Part shown: in pieces, positions 1-7,239 of the stretch
How the letters are laid out: each line of letters starts with the position of its first letter
How positions within the stretch are numbered: the stretch's first letter is position 1
Source of the DNA: Pseudomonadota bacterium
GTDB taxonomy: Bacteria; Pseudomonadota; Alphaproteobacteria; Rhodospirillales; 2-02-FULL-58-16
NCBI GenBank assembly: GCA_022572335.1
Contig: JACZWD010000076.1
Coordinates: forward strand, 1-10,919
DNA: 10,919 nt
Reading direction: 5' to 3'
Notes under the pieces: generated by a model
Databases searched by the model: none
The model's input: the letters and a program-made list of their open reading frames with translations, nothing else
Told to the model about the DNA's origin: nothing
Made by a program: the position numbers and the translations under genes

Positions 1-553
1 CGAGGACACCCTGTGGGTGGACGGCAGGCTCAACCGCACGCTCATCGCCAAGGGCGCCGACGTCTTCGCCCGCGCCGTCGGCCTTTCTGAAGAGGCCGGG
101 AAGGCCAGGTTCTTCATGGTCGAAGACGACGGCACCGGCCCGGACCACCCGTTCTCCGGCGAGAAGCTTTCCCTGGTCCTGACCGTCTACCGGGCCGCCG
201 GTTTCGACGCCGCCGTGGCGCGGGTGCGCGAAATTCTCCGCTACCAGGGCATCGGCCATTCGGTGGGCCTCCACACCGCCGACATGGACCACGCGCGGCG
301 CCTCGCCGAGGAGCTCGACGTGGTCCGCGTGCTGGTCAACCAGGCCCACGCGTTCGGCAACGGCGGCAGCTTCGACAACGGGCTCGACTTCACCCTCAGC
401 ATGGGCTGCGGCACCTGGGCCGGCAATTCCATCAGCGAGAACCTGAACTACCGGCACTTCATCAACGTCACCCACCTGGTGACCGTGATCCCCGAGAACA
501 AGCCCACCGAGGAAGAGCTGTTCGGCCCCTACTGGGCGCGCTACGGCAAGTGA
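1..553 (+). CDS. sauS: CoA-acylating aldehyde dehydrogenase, SauS (sulfoacetaldehyde dehydrogenase) type, C-terminal part
   Basis: The reading frame is already open at position 2 and stops with TGA at 551-553, so the start and the catalytic-Cys region lie before the window; about 183 residues of an expected roughly 450-480 are visible. The block GCGTWAGNSISENLNYRHF near the end matches the conserved GCG(S/T)W.GNS.SEN signature of CoA-acylating aldehyde dehydrogenases (the AdhE N-terminal domain, EutE and SauS groups), and the tail ending EELFGPYWARYGK looks like SauS annotations I remember. SauS interconverts sulfoacetaldehyde and sulfoacetyl-CoA with NAD(P) and CoA in the cytosol. The next gene begins 10 bases after the stop, so it is co-transcribed with an acid:CoA ligase, which supports an acyl-CoA product. 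The substrate is not proven: phosphonoacetaldehyde is a close isostere and phnA lies in the same cluster. Confidence 0.8.
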   Translation, partial: EDTLWVDGRLNRTLIAKGADVFARAVGLSEEAGKARFFMVEDDGTGPDHPFSGEKLSLVLTVYRAAGFDAAVARVREILRYQGIGHSVGLHTADMDHARRLAEELDVVRVLVNQAHAFGNGGSFDNGLDFTLSMGCGTWAGNSISENLNYRHFINVTHLVTVIPENKPTEEELFGPYWARYGK

Positions 554-563
554 ATATTAACCG

Positions 564-1688
564 ATGAACTTCGAGGAACACGCGGCCAAGCCGCTGCTTG
601 CCGCGGCGGGCATCGACGTGCCCCGGGGCCGCTGCGCCGCCACCGCGGACGAGGCCGCCGAGGCGGCACGCGATTTGGGTCCGGTGATCATCAAGGCCCA
701 GGTGCCCGCCGGCCGGCGCGGCAAGGCCGGCGGCATCAGGCCCGCCGACGGCGCCGACGAGGCGCGGACCGCGGCGGCGGCCATCCTCGGCATGGACATC
801 GGCGGCCACCGGGTGGAGCGCGTGTTGGTCGAGGAGCGCGCCGCGGTCGCCCGCGAGTACTACGCCGCCGTGCTCAACGACCCGCCGTCCAAGGGGCCGC
901 TGGTGCTGTTCTCGACCCTCGGCGGCATGGACATCGAAGACGCGGCCCGCACCGACCCCGCCCGGGTCCGCCGCGCCACCGTGGACATCCGCGCCGGGTT
1001 CGACCGGGCGGCGGCGCAAAGCATGCTCGAAGGCCTCGACCTGGGCGACGAAGCGGCGGCCGTCGCCGACGTGCTGGTCCGGCTGTACGCGGCCTATCGC
1101 GGCAACGACGCCGAGCTGATCGAGATCAACCCCCTTGCCGTCACCGAGGCGGGCGGCCTGGTGGCCCTGGACTGCAAGTTCACCCTCGACGACTCGGCCG
1201 TCAAGCGCCAGCCCGGCATCGCGCCCAGGGGCACGCCCGAGCGCCTCACCGGCCTGGAGGCCCGCGGCCAGGAGCTGGGGCTGCGCTACATCGAGCTCGA
1301 CGGCGACGTCGGCGTGCTGGCCAACGGCGCCGGCCTGACCATGACCACCATGGACGTGGTCCGCCATCTGGGCGGCCGCCCGGCCAATTTCCTGGAGATC
1401 GGGGGCGCGGCCTATACCCAGGCCAGGCCGGCCCTGGAACTGGTGCTCTCCAATCCCGGGGTGAAAAGCATCGTCATCAACTTCTGCGGGGCGTTCGCCC
1501 GCACCGACGTCATGGTAGAAGGGGTGATCGACGCCCTGGACGAGCTCGAACCCACGGTCGGCACGTTCTTTTGCGTCCACGGCACGGGCGAGAAGGAAGC
1601 CGTCGCCATGCTTAAAGTGCGCCTCGGGGTCGAGCCCTTCGACACCATGGACCAGGCCATCCAGGCGGCGGTGGAGGCGGCGCGATGA
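564..1688 (+). CDS. ADP-forming acid:CoA ligase beta subunit (succinyl-CoA synthetase beta-like; sulfoacetate-CoA ligase candidate)
   Basis: This 374-residue protein is slightly shorter than SucC (about 388). It has an N-terminal ATP-grasp domain with the QVPAGRRGKAGG block (residues 46-57, compare GGRGKAGG in SucC), LIEINPL at 185-191 and LDCK at 202-205, placing the Mg-ATP ligands at Asn189 and Asp203, and a C-terminal CoA-ligase domain with NGAGLTMTTMD from residue 254 followed by PANFLEIGG. The family makes acyl-CoA from acid, ATP and CoA through a phosphohistidine on the alpha subunit. The start ATG at 564 has no clear Shine-Dalgarno sequence, so translation is probably coupled to the upstream gene. 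The last codon overlaps the alpha gene as ATGA. A second SCS-like pair beside a SauS-type dehydrogenase resembles the SqwKL sulfoacetate-CoA ligase arrangement, rather than the TCA-cycle enzyme, which normally sits with sucAB or mdh. The acid substrate is inferred. Confidence 0.88.
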   Translation: MNFEEHAAKPLLAAAGIDVPRGRCAATADEAAEAARDLGPVIIKAQVPAGRRGKAGGIRPADGADEARTAAAAILGMDIGGHRVERVLVEERAAVAREYYAAVLNDPPSKGPLVLFSTLGGMDIEDAARTDPARVRRATVDIRAGFDRAAAQSMLEGLDLGDEAAAVADVLVRLYAAYRGNDAELIEINPLAVTEAGGLVALDCKFTLDDSAVKRQPGIAPRGTPERLTGLEARGQELGLRYIELDGDVGVLANGAGLTMTTMDVVRHLGGRPANFLEIGGAAYTQARPALELVLSNPGVKSIVINFCGAFARTDVMVEGVIDALDELEPTVGTFFCVHGTGEKEAVAMLKVRLGVEPFDTMDQAIQAAVEAAR

Positions 1689-2557
1689 TCGTGCGCGGCG
1701 ACGCAGGCGTCCTGGTCCAGGGCATCACCGGAAAGCAGGGCACCTTCTGGACCGAACGCATGCAGGAATACGGCACCCGCGTCGTCGGCGGGGTCAACCC
1801 GAAGAAGGCGGGCATCACCCATTGCACCGTGCCGGTCTACGCCAGCGCCGGCGAGGCCATGGCCGACGGCGGCTTCGACGTCTCGGTGCTGTTCATCCCG
1901 CCCCTCGGCGTCCGCGAGGCGGCGCTGGACGCCATCGAGGCCGGGGCCAAGGGGCTGGTGATCCTCACCGAGCACATCCCGGTGCACGACGTGATGTACG
2001 TGCTCGCCGCGGCGCGCGAACGCGGCACCCGGGTGGTCGGCCCCAACACGGCCGGGCTGGTGACGCCGGGCGAGTGTTTCCTCGGTTTCATGCCGGCCTT
2101 CACCGGGTCCATCTTTCATGCGGGGCGAATCGGCGTAATTTCGCGCAGCGGCAGCCTGGGGACTTTGGTCTGCCTCAACCTGGTCCAGGCCGGCTTCGGC
2201 CAGTCCGCCTTCATCGGCATCGGCGGCGATCCGATCATCGGGACCACGACGCGCGAGGCGCTGGAAACCCTGGACCGGGACCCGGGCACCGACGCCGTCG
2301 TCATCATCGGCGAGATCGGCGGCTCCATGGAGGAAGAGGCGGCCGCGTACGCCGCCACCATGACCAAGCCCGTCGCCGCCTTCATCGCCGGCGGCGCCTC
2401 GCCGGCGGGCCGGCGGATGGGCCATGCCGGAGCCATCGTCATCGGCGACAAGGGCAGCTACGCCTCCAAGCACGCGGCGTTGAGCGAGGCCGGCGTCACC
2501 GTGCTCGACACGCCGTCGGACGTGGGAAAAGCCATGGCCCGGGCGTTGCGGCACTGA
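1685..2557 (+). CDS. ADP-forming acid:CoA ligase alpha subunit (succinyl-CoA synthetase alpha-like)
   Basis: This 290-residue protein matches SucD in length and order. It has an N-terminal CoA-binding Rossmann domain beginning VLVQGITGKQGTFWTERM, and VGGVNPKK near residue 35. GPNTAGLVTPGE (from 119) stands where SucD has GPNCPG, and ISRSGSLGT stands where SucD has SRSGTLTYE. The catalytic phosphohistidine is His247 in GRRMGHAGAI. It forms the ligase with the preceding beta subunit, starting at the ATGA overlap (1685-1688), so the two are translationally coupled. Standard succinyl-CoA synthetase motifs are altered around the CoA and substrate pocket while the catalytic His is kept, which argues for an intact ligase with a different acid substrate. 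Sulfoacetate is the best guess from the neighbouring SauS-type gene; phosphonoacetate is the alternative because of phnA downstream. The possible malate-CoA ligase role (MtkA) is less favoured because no serine-cycle gene is visible. Confidence 0.88.
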   Translation: MIVRGDAGVLVQGITGKQGTFWTERMQEYGTRVVGGVNPKKAGITHCTVPVYASAGEAMADGGFDVSVLFIPPLGVREAALDAIEAGAKGLVILTEHIPVHDVMYVLAAARERGTRVVGPNTAGLVTPGECFLGFMPAFTGSIFHAGRIGVISRSGSLGTLVCLNLVQAGFGQSAFIGIGGDPIIGTTTREALETLDRDPGTDAVVIIGEIGGSMEEEAAAYAATMTKPVAAFIAGGASPAGRRMGHAGAIVIGDKGSYASKHAALSEAGVTVLDTPSDVGKAMARALRH

Positions 2558-2577
2558 CAAAACCGGGAGGGGAAACC

Positions 2578-3576
2578 ATGCGGGCGATCCAGGTCAACGC
2601 GTACGGCGGCTCGAAGGAACTGACCCTCGCCCAAGTGCCGGTGCCCGAACCCGGCGACGGCGAGGTCCTGGTCAGGCTCGCCTACGCGGGCGTCAACTTC
2701 ATCGACGTCTACATGCGCCAGGGCGTGTACAGGAATTTGCAGACCTACCGCAACGAGCCGCCCTTTACCCTCGGCATGGAAGGGGCCGGCACGGTGGACG
2801 CCGTGGGCGCCGGCGTGGACGGACTGCGGACCGGCGACCGGGTCGCCTATTGCCTGAGCCTGGGCAGTTACGCCGAGTTCGCGGTGGTCCCCGCCTGGCG
2901 GCTGGTGCGGGTGCCCGACGGCATCGATTTCCCGATCGCCACCACCTTAATGCTGCAGGGGTGCACGGCCCATTACCTCACCCATTCCCTGTTCCCGCTG
3001 GAGGCCGGACACACCTGCCTGGTGCACGCCGGCGCCGGGGGCGTCGGCCAGCTGGTGATCCAGCTCGCCCGCCACCGGGGCGCCCGGGTGCTGGCCACCG
3101 TGGGGACGGAGGAAAAGGCCGGGATCGCGCGCCGCCTCGGCGCCGACGCCGCCATCCTGTACACCCAGGTGGATTTCGCCGATGCCGTATTGGAGGCGAC
3201 CGGCGGCAAGGGCGTGGACGTGGTCTATGATTCCGTCGGCCAGGCCACTTTCGCGGGCAGCCTGCGCTGTCTCAGGCGCCGGGGAACCTGCGCGCTGTTC
3301 GGCGGCAGCTCGGGGGCCGTGACCTCGGTCAACCCCCTGGACCTGGCCGAGGCCGGCTCGGTGTTCCTGACCCGGCCCCATCTCGCCGACTACACGGCGG
3401 ACGCCGACGAGATCCGCGGCCGCGCGGCGGACCTGTTCGCCATGGTCGCGGACGGCCGCCTGCGCATCGCCATCCACGGGGAACTTCCCCTGGCCGAGGC
3501 GGCCCGGGCCCATGAGGCCATCGAGGGACGGCAGACCAAGGGCAAGCTTCTGCTGGTCGCCGGAGGGCCCGGGTGA
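2578..3576 (+). CDS. Zinc-free medium-chain dehydrogenase/reductase, NADPH:quinone oxidoreductase-like
   Basis: The start ATG at 2578 has a good ribosome-binding site (GGGAGGGG, 2565-2572); a longer frame running through the alpha-subunit gene is a shadow. The 332-residue protein has the GroES-like N-terminal domain with GVNFIDVYMRQGVY, which is the quinone oxidoreductase (QOR, crystallin zeta) signature, then the Rossmann motif AGAGGVG at 151-157, then the C-terminal GKLLLV strand. I see no zinc-ligand GHE motif, so a classical zinc alcohol dehydrogenase is unlikely. Such enzymes reduce quinones or enones with NADPH, and true substrates are often unknown. It sits 20 bases after the ligase alpha gene and overlaps the transporter gene by GTGA, so it is part of the operon. 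It could recycle NADP(H) or act on an organosulfonate or phosphonate intermediate, but the sequence does not say which. Confidence 0.85.
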   Translation: MRAIQVNAYGGSKELTLAQVPVPEPGDGEVLVRLAYAGVNFIDVYMRQGVYRNLQTYRNEPPFTLGMEGAGTVDAVGAGVDGLRTGDRVAYCLSLGSYAEFAVVPAWRLVRVPDGIDFPIATTLMLQGCTAHYLTHSLFPLEAGHTCLVHAGAGGVGQLVIQLARHRGARVLATVGTEEKAGIARRLGADAAILYTQVDFADAVLEATGGKGVDVVYDSVGQATFAGSLRCLRRRGTCALFGGSSGAVTSVNPLDLAEAGSVFLTRPHLADYTADADEIRGRAADLFAMVADGRLRIAIHGELPLAEAARAHEAIEGRQTKGKLLLVAGGPG

Positions 3577-4817
3577 CGGCGCCGGAAGTGACGGCGCGGG
3601 CCACGTCGGCGGCGGCCGGCACCGGGAACAGGGCGCGGGCGACCCTGGGCACCTGCGGCGCCGCCCACTTCCTCCACGACGGCTTTTCCGATGTCCTCTA
3701 CGTCCTGCTTCCCCTGTGGGCCCAGGGGTTCGGGCTGTCGCTCACCCAGGTGGGGCTTTTGAAGTCCCTCTACATGGGGGCGCTGTCGCTGTTCCAGATC
3801 CCCGCCGGGCTGCTCGCCGAACGGTGGGGCGAGAGGGTCCTGCTGGCGGCGGGCACGGCGGTGGCGGGCCTGGGGTTCGTCTTCCTCGGCCTGAGCGGCG
3901 GTTTCGCCGGCCTGATCGCGGTGCTGGTGTTCATCGGCTCGGCCTCGGCCACCCAGCATCCCCTATCGTCGACCCTGGTCGCCCGGGCCTACGAAGGGGG
4001 GAGGCGGCGGGCGGCGCTGGGCATCTACAATTTCACCGGCGACCTGGGCAAGGTGGCGATGCCGGCGCTCATGGCATTGGGCATCGCCGCCATCGGGTGG
4101 CGCGGCAGCGCCATGGCCTTCGGGGCCTTCGGGGTGCTCGGCGCGGTGGGGATTTTCCTCGCCTTGCGCGGGCTCGGCGCCGGGGCGGCGCCCGCGGCGG
4201 ACCCCGGGAAGAGTCCCCGCGCGGCCCGCGAAGGGGGATGGGGAATCCACGACCGTCGGGGGTTCCAGGTGCTGTCCGCCATCACCGTCGTCGATTTCTC
4301 CACCCGCACCGCTTTCCTCACCTTGCTGCCGTTCCTTCTGATCGCCAAGGGGGCGGCGGCGGAGAACGTGGGGTTCGCCCTCGCCCTGGTGTTCGCCGGG
4401 GGCGCCGCGGGGAAGTTCCTGTGCGGCCTGCTGGCCGAGCGCTTCGGCATCATCCGCACGGTGGTGCTGACCGAGCTCGTCACCGGCGCCGGGATCCTCG
4501 CGCTGCTGGCCCTGCCCCTGAACCCGGCCCTGGCCTTCCTGCCGGTGGTCGGACTGGCGCTCAACGGCACGTCTTCGGTGCTCTACGGGACGGTCGCGGA
4601 ATTCGTGGTCCCGGAGCGCCAGCCCCGCGCCTTCGGGCTGTTCTACACCATCGGCACCGGCGCCGGCGCGGCCGGCCCGCTGGTCTATGGGCTGCTCGGC
4701 GACCTGACCAGCGTGCCGGTGGCCCTGGCGACCGTCGGCGTCGTGGTGCTGACCACCATTCCCCTGAGCCGGTTGCTGGCGCCGTCCGTCGCCGGCGGCG
4801 GCGGGGAACGGGCGTGA
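3573..4817 (+). CDS. Major facilitator superfamily transporter, fosmidomycin-resistance (Fsr)-like
   Basis: The GTG start at 3573 overlaps the stop of the preceding gene (GTGA), and the frame gives 414 residues, typical of a 12-helix MFS carrier. The N-terminal half opens with CGAAHFLHDGFSDVLYVLLP and contains the first-loop motif AGLLAERWGER, then QHPLSSTLVARAY, a pattern I associate with the fosmidomycin-resistance subgroup. A hydrophilic, Ala/Pro/Arg-rich central loop (about residues 205-230) separates it from the second six-helix half, which repeats the loop motif as CGLLAERFG. It should be an inner-membrane, proton-linked carrier. Being last in the packed operon suggests uptake or export of the operon's substrate or product, such as sulfoacetate or a phosphonate. 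Fosmidomycin is itself a phosphonate, which is suggestive but no proof of substrate. A second in-frame GTG lies at 3588; I prefer 3573 because of the coupling. Confidence 0.85.
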   Translation: MTAPEVTARATSAAAGTGNRARATLGTCGAAHFLHDGFSDVLYVLLPLWAQGFGLSLTQVGLLKSLYMGALSLFQIPAGLLAERWGERVLLAAGTAVAGLGFVFLGLSGGFAGLIAVLVFIGSASATQHPLSSTLVARAYEGGRRRAALGIYNFTGDLGKVAMPALMALGIAAIGWRGSAMAFGAFGVLGAVGIFLALRGLGAGAAPAADPGKSPRAAREGGWGIHDRRGFQVLSAITVVDFSTRTAFLTLLPFLLIAKGAAAENVGFALALVFAGGAAGKFLCGLLAERFGIIRTVVLTELVTGAGILALLALPLNPALAFLPVVGLALNGTSSVLYGTVAEFVVPERQPRAFGLFYTIGTGAGAAGPLVYGLLGDLTSVPVALATVGVVVLTTIPLSRLLAPSVAGGGGERA

Positions 4818-4918
4818 TTTAGAACGATTTTAAAACCGCGCGTGGTGCCGGGCCCATGTTAGGATGGCCGCAAAGGGCTGATGATTTCCGCCCCGTGCGG
4901 CGACAGCGGGAGGACCCC

Positions 4919-6178
4919 ATGGATACGAGCCAGCGGCCTGCCGTGGAATTGAACGGCGTCACCTACCGCTGGCCTTCGCGGCCCGTGGTGGTGGTGTGCA
5001 TCGACGGCGGCGATCCCCGATATCTCGACCAGGGCCTGAAGGACGGCATCCTTCCCAACATCGGGAGATTCATGAAAGAGGGCTTCAGCGCCATCGCCGA
5101 CGGCGTCGTGCCCAGCTTCACCAATCCCAACAACATCTCGATCATCACCGGCAGCCCGCCCGCGGTCCACGGGATCTCGGCCAATTTCTTCATCGATCCC
5201 GAGACCGGGGCCGAGGTCATGATGAACGACCCGAAGTTCATCTGGTCGGACACGCTCTTGGGCGAGTTCTCGAAGACCGGCAAGGTGGTCTCCATCACGG
5301 CGAAGGACAAGCTCCGCCGCGTGCTCGGCAAGGACATGGACTTTTCCGGCGGCAGCGTGAATTTCTCGTCGGAAAAGGCGGACCGCTGCACCATGGCCGA
5401 AAACGGCATCGAAGGCGTCCTCGACCTGGTCGGCCTGCCCCTGCCCGAGGTGTATTCCGCCGACTTGTCCCTGTTCGCCATGGAGGCGGGGGTGAAACTG
5501 CTGGAGCGCGAGCGGCCGGACCTCATGTACCTGTCGCTCACCGACTACATCCAGCACAAGCACGCACCGGGCGACCCGGTGTCCGACGATTTCTACGCCA
5601 GGCTGGACGACGCCTTCGGGCGGCTGGAGGCGCTGGGCGCCGTCGTCGCGCTGATCGCCGACCACGGCATGAACGACAAGGCGAAGGCGGACGGATCGCC
5701 CAACGCCATTTTTCTCCAGGATATTCTCGACGCGGAGTTCGGGCCCGGCGCGGCCAAGGTGCACCTGACCATCACCGATCCCTACGTGGTGCATCACGGC
5801 GCCCTGGGCGGCTTTGTCGGGGTCTATTGCACCGCGGCCGTGACCCCCGGCCAGGTGATGGATTTCGCCGCCGCCCTGCCCGGCATCGAGGCGGTCTACG
5901 ACCGGGACGCCGCCTGCGCCGCCTTTGCCCTGCCCGCCGAACGCCAGCCCGACGTCGCCGTGATCAGCGACGCGGCGACGGTCATCGGATCGTCGGCGGC
6001 CGCCCACGACCTCTCGGGCCTGGAGGGCCACCGCCTGCGCTCCCACGGCGGCATCGCCGAGCGCCGGGTGCCGTTCATACTTTCGGCGCCCCTGAACGCC
6101 GGCTACGCGGCGCGCGCCGCCAAGGGCGGCCTCAACAGCTACGAGATTTTCGACTACGCCATCAACGGCACGGCCTGA
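4919..6178 (+). CDS. phnA: Phosphonoacetate hydrolase PhnA
   Basis: This 419-residue metalloenzyme of the alkaline phosphatase superfamily cleaves phosphonoacetate to acetate and phosphate in the cytosol. The ATG at 4919 is chosen over the in-frame ATG at 4856 because GGGAGG (4908-4913) is well spaced before it, and with this start the key residues fall almost exactly at the numbering of the Sinorhizobium meliloti enzyme. Visible are the metal ligand Asp29 in VVVCIDGGDPRYLD, nucleophile Thr68 in FTNPNN, Lys129 and Lys131 (substrate contacts by analogy), Asp209 and His213 in TDYIQHKH, Asp248-His249 in IADHGMND, and His376 in RSHGG. All two-zinc ligands therefore appear present. It lies 101 bases after the transporter gene, so it may have its own promoter, although I could not place one. 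Its last 59 codons and the following 90 bases recur at 8123-8391. No phnW or phnY is in the window. Confidence 0.93.
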   Translation: MDTSQRPAVELNGVTYRWPSRPVVVVCIDGGDPRYLDQGLKDGILPNIGRFMKEGFSAIADGVVPSFTNPNNISIITGSPPAVHGISANFFIDPETGAEVMMNDPKFIWSDTLLGEFSKTGKVVSITAKDKLRRVLGKDMDFSGGSVNFSSEKADRCTMAENGIEGVLDLVGLPLPEVYSADLSLFAMEAGVKLLERERPDLMYLSLTDYIQHKHAPGDPVSDDFYARLDDAFGRLEALGAVVALIADHGMNDKAKADGSPNAIFLQDILDAEFGPGAAKVHLTITDPYVVHHGALGGFVGVYCTAAVTPGQVMDFAAALPGIEAVYDRDAACAAFALPAERQPDVAVISDAATVIGSSAAAHDLSGLEGHRLRSHGGIAERRVPFILSAPLNAGYAARAAKGGLNSYEIFDYAINGTA

Positions 6179-6268
6179 GCCGGCGGCCTTCCAGGGCGTG
6201 TGCTCGTAAAGGGTGTGGCGGCCGGGAATTGGCTTTGCCTGCCGAAGTGCGCCGATGGGCCGGAGCGG
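5998..6268 (+). repeat. Direct repeat copy A: 3' end of phnA plus downstream sequence
   Basis: This segment pairs with 8123-8391 in the same orientation. Over the ungapped part (5998-6236 against 8123-8361) I counted about 14 differences in 239 bases, roughly 94 percent identity. After that comes a short divergent, gapped patch, and the match resumes at GCGCCGATG and ends at CGGAGCGG. It covers the last 59 codons of phnA, the stop and about 90 bases of downstream sequence. Both copies end at similar points, and the 1.85 kb between them holds the AT-rich islet and the tauE remnant. Confidence 0.95.
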
Positions 6269-6486
6269 TCGTCCAGCGCCAACGGCCGGGATCGGCCAGG
6301 CGCCGTCATTCGGTGCGGCCGCGCACAAGGTCCGCTTACGGATCGAAAAGCGGTCGTTCGCGCAACACGCCTCATACCGCCGGTTATGACCCGAAGCAGT
6401 CAAAACGGGCGGTCGTTTGATCCACAATCATTCCCAATCAGGCGCCTCGCCACAAATGATCGAGTTGGACTGCAAGGTATTTCAGC

Positions 6487-6515
6487 TTGTCGATACAGTT
6501 AATAGTGGCTATACT
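6487..6515 (+). promoter_or_regulatory. Sigma70-like promoter for the islet gene
   Basis: TTGTCG (6487-6492, four of six matches to TTGACA) is separated by exactly 17 bases from TATACT (6510-6515, five of six matches to TATAAT). Transcription would begin near 6522, about 57 bases before the ATG at 6579. It is the clearest promoter in the window and lies exactly where the base composition changes. Confidence 0.5.
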
Positions 6516-6523
6516 CGTAGCCA
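6506..6523. promoter_or_regulatory. Operator-like dyad overlapping the -10 box
   Basis: TGGCTA at 6506-6511 and TAGCCA at 6518-6523 form a perfect inverted repeat around a 6-base centre. It covers the -10 element and the expected transcription start, a normal place for a repressor site. A short RNA hairpin is the alternative reading. Confidence 0.3.
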
Positions 6524-6578
6524 GTATGTACGATGGAGAGTGAGGGGTATACGTGGGTTTTCGGTAACTAGGGGTGTT

Positions 6579-7238
6579 ATGGTTGACCAAATACTTTTAG
6601 CAAAAGCAATCCTTGGGCTCGTGGCAGCAACCATCCCGTTCGCAACACAGATGCTGACGATGCTCGCCGCAAGAATGGAGCAGCGCAGTTTTGCTGCGAA
6701 GGCAAAAAATACGCTCAAGTTCCTTGACAAGCTTCAAGCTAAAGATTTCGACCGTACCCTTACAGCCGAAGCTGCCAAGGAACTGGACGCAGCGTATAGT
6801 AAAAAAAATTTAGCAATCTTGAATATTATGAGCTCTGTTAATGAATGGGTGCCAAGTCATTCTAAAGGGAAATTAAAAGTCAACGGCGGTATTGGTGTCA
6901 TCGGCGGTGGTTTCATTGCAATGGATTGGGAGAAATATCCTGATTCCCTGGGTGTGACTGGGTTTGACGCTGTGCTGGACGTCCCAACGCTTGTGGTTAT
7001 GGGAATTTCTACGCTTCTCGTACAAAAGTACCGAAAGCAGTTGGGCCTTATAAGTGCAACGGCTGACGCGCGGATAAGGCTGTTCAAAGAGCTAAAGGCG
7101 TATTTCGAGGACCGCTTTTTTATCTTGCTGACCCAAGGCACGTTTCCCCTTCTAATTAGGGAAATGGGAAATGATGCCGATGACGAGCAGCTTCAAAAAT
7201 TGTTAAAGCAAGCCTCCACTAACGATGAGAGGAGGTGA
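6579..7238 (+). CDS. Hypothetical membrane-anchored protein in an AT-rich islet
   Basis: I do not recognise this gene. The frame is open from 6417, but ATG 6579 is preferred: it follows AGGGG (6570-6574) and the promoter at 6487-6515, giving 219 residues. Residues about 5-25 (AKAILGLVAATIPFATQML) form a likely N-terminal membrane segment. A basic, helical stretch follows (QRSFAAKAKNTLKFLDKLQ), with a Gly-rich GGIGVIGGGFIAMDW patch near the middle, a second hydrophobic stretch about LDVPTLVVMGISTLLVQKY, and a charged, helical C-terminus ending DDEQLQKLLKQASTNDERR. No catalytic motif is visible. Codon use is much more AT-rich than in all flanking genes, including AAA, TTA and AAT codons that are rare in the operon, which points to horizontal transfer. 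It stands alone between repeated phnA tails. A role in defence or stress signalling is possible for such lone islet genes but is not shown. Confidence 0.7.
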   Translation: MVDQILLAKAILGLVAATIPFATQMLTMLAARMEQRSFAAKAKNTLKFLDKLQAKDFDRTLTAEAAKELDAAYSKKNLAILNIMSSVNEWVPSHSKGKLKVNGGIGVIGGGFIAMDWEKYPDSLGVTGFDAVLDVPTLVVMGISTLLVQKYRKQLGLISATADARIRLFKELKAYFEDRFFILLTQGTFPLLIREMGNDADDEQLQKLLKQASTNDERR

Positions 7239-7239
7239 T
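7230..7239 (+). promoter_or_regulatory. Orphan perfect Shine-Dalgarno sequence
   Basis: AGGAGGTGAT matches the complement of the 16S rRNA 3' end over ten bases and includes the stop codon of the islet gene. No ATG, GTG or TTG lies at a usable distance; the nearest is TTG 7253, 17 bases after AGGAGG. It may be chance in Arg-Arg-stop codons, or the leader of a lost downstream gene. Confidence 0.4.

Larger units (their letters stand above)
6179..6578. other. Intergenic stretch after phnA: GC-rich tail passing into the AT-rich islet
   Basis: I see no gene in these 400 bases. The first 90 belong to repeat copy A. Positions about 6269-6400 remain GC-rich and contain a small dyad (CCGCTT and AAGCGG, about 6332-6355). 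From about 6410 the composition falls visibly and a promoter for the next gene appears at 6487-6515. I found no convincing terminator with a T-run behind phnA. Confidence 0.6.

Noticed and set aside
468..1580. 370-codon minus-strand open frame
   Set aside because: It is antisense to the ligase beta gene and has no recognisable protein features.
1822..3576. 584-codon plus-strand frame suggesting a fusion protein
   Set aside because: The first 252 codons are an out-of-frame, Arg-rich reading of the ligase alpha gene; the true quinone-oxidoreductase-like gene starts at 2578 with its own ribosome-binding site.
4818..4918. Promoter for phnA
   Set aside because: Only a weak -10-like TAGGAT (4860-4865) was found, with no -35 element at a proper distance, so I do not claim it.
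4859..6427. 522-codon minus-strand open frame
   Set aside because: It is the antisense shadow of phnA; the plus strand has all catalytic motifs, and the minus frame is an Ala/Gly/His/Arg-rich string typical of high-GC DNA.
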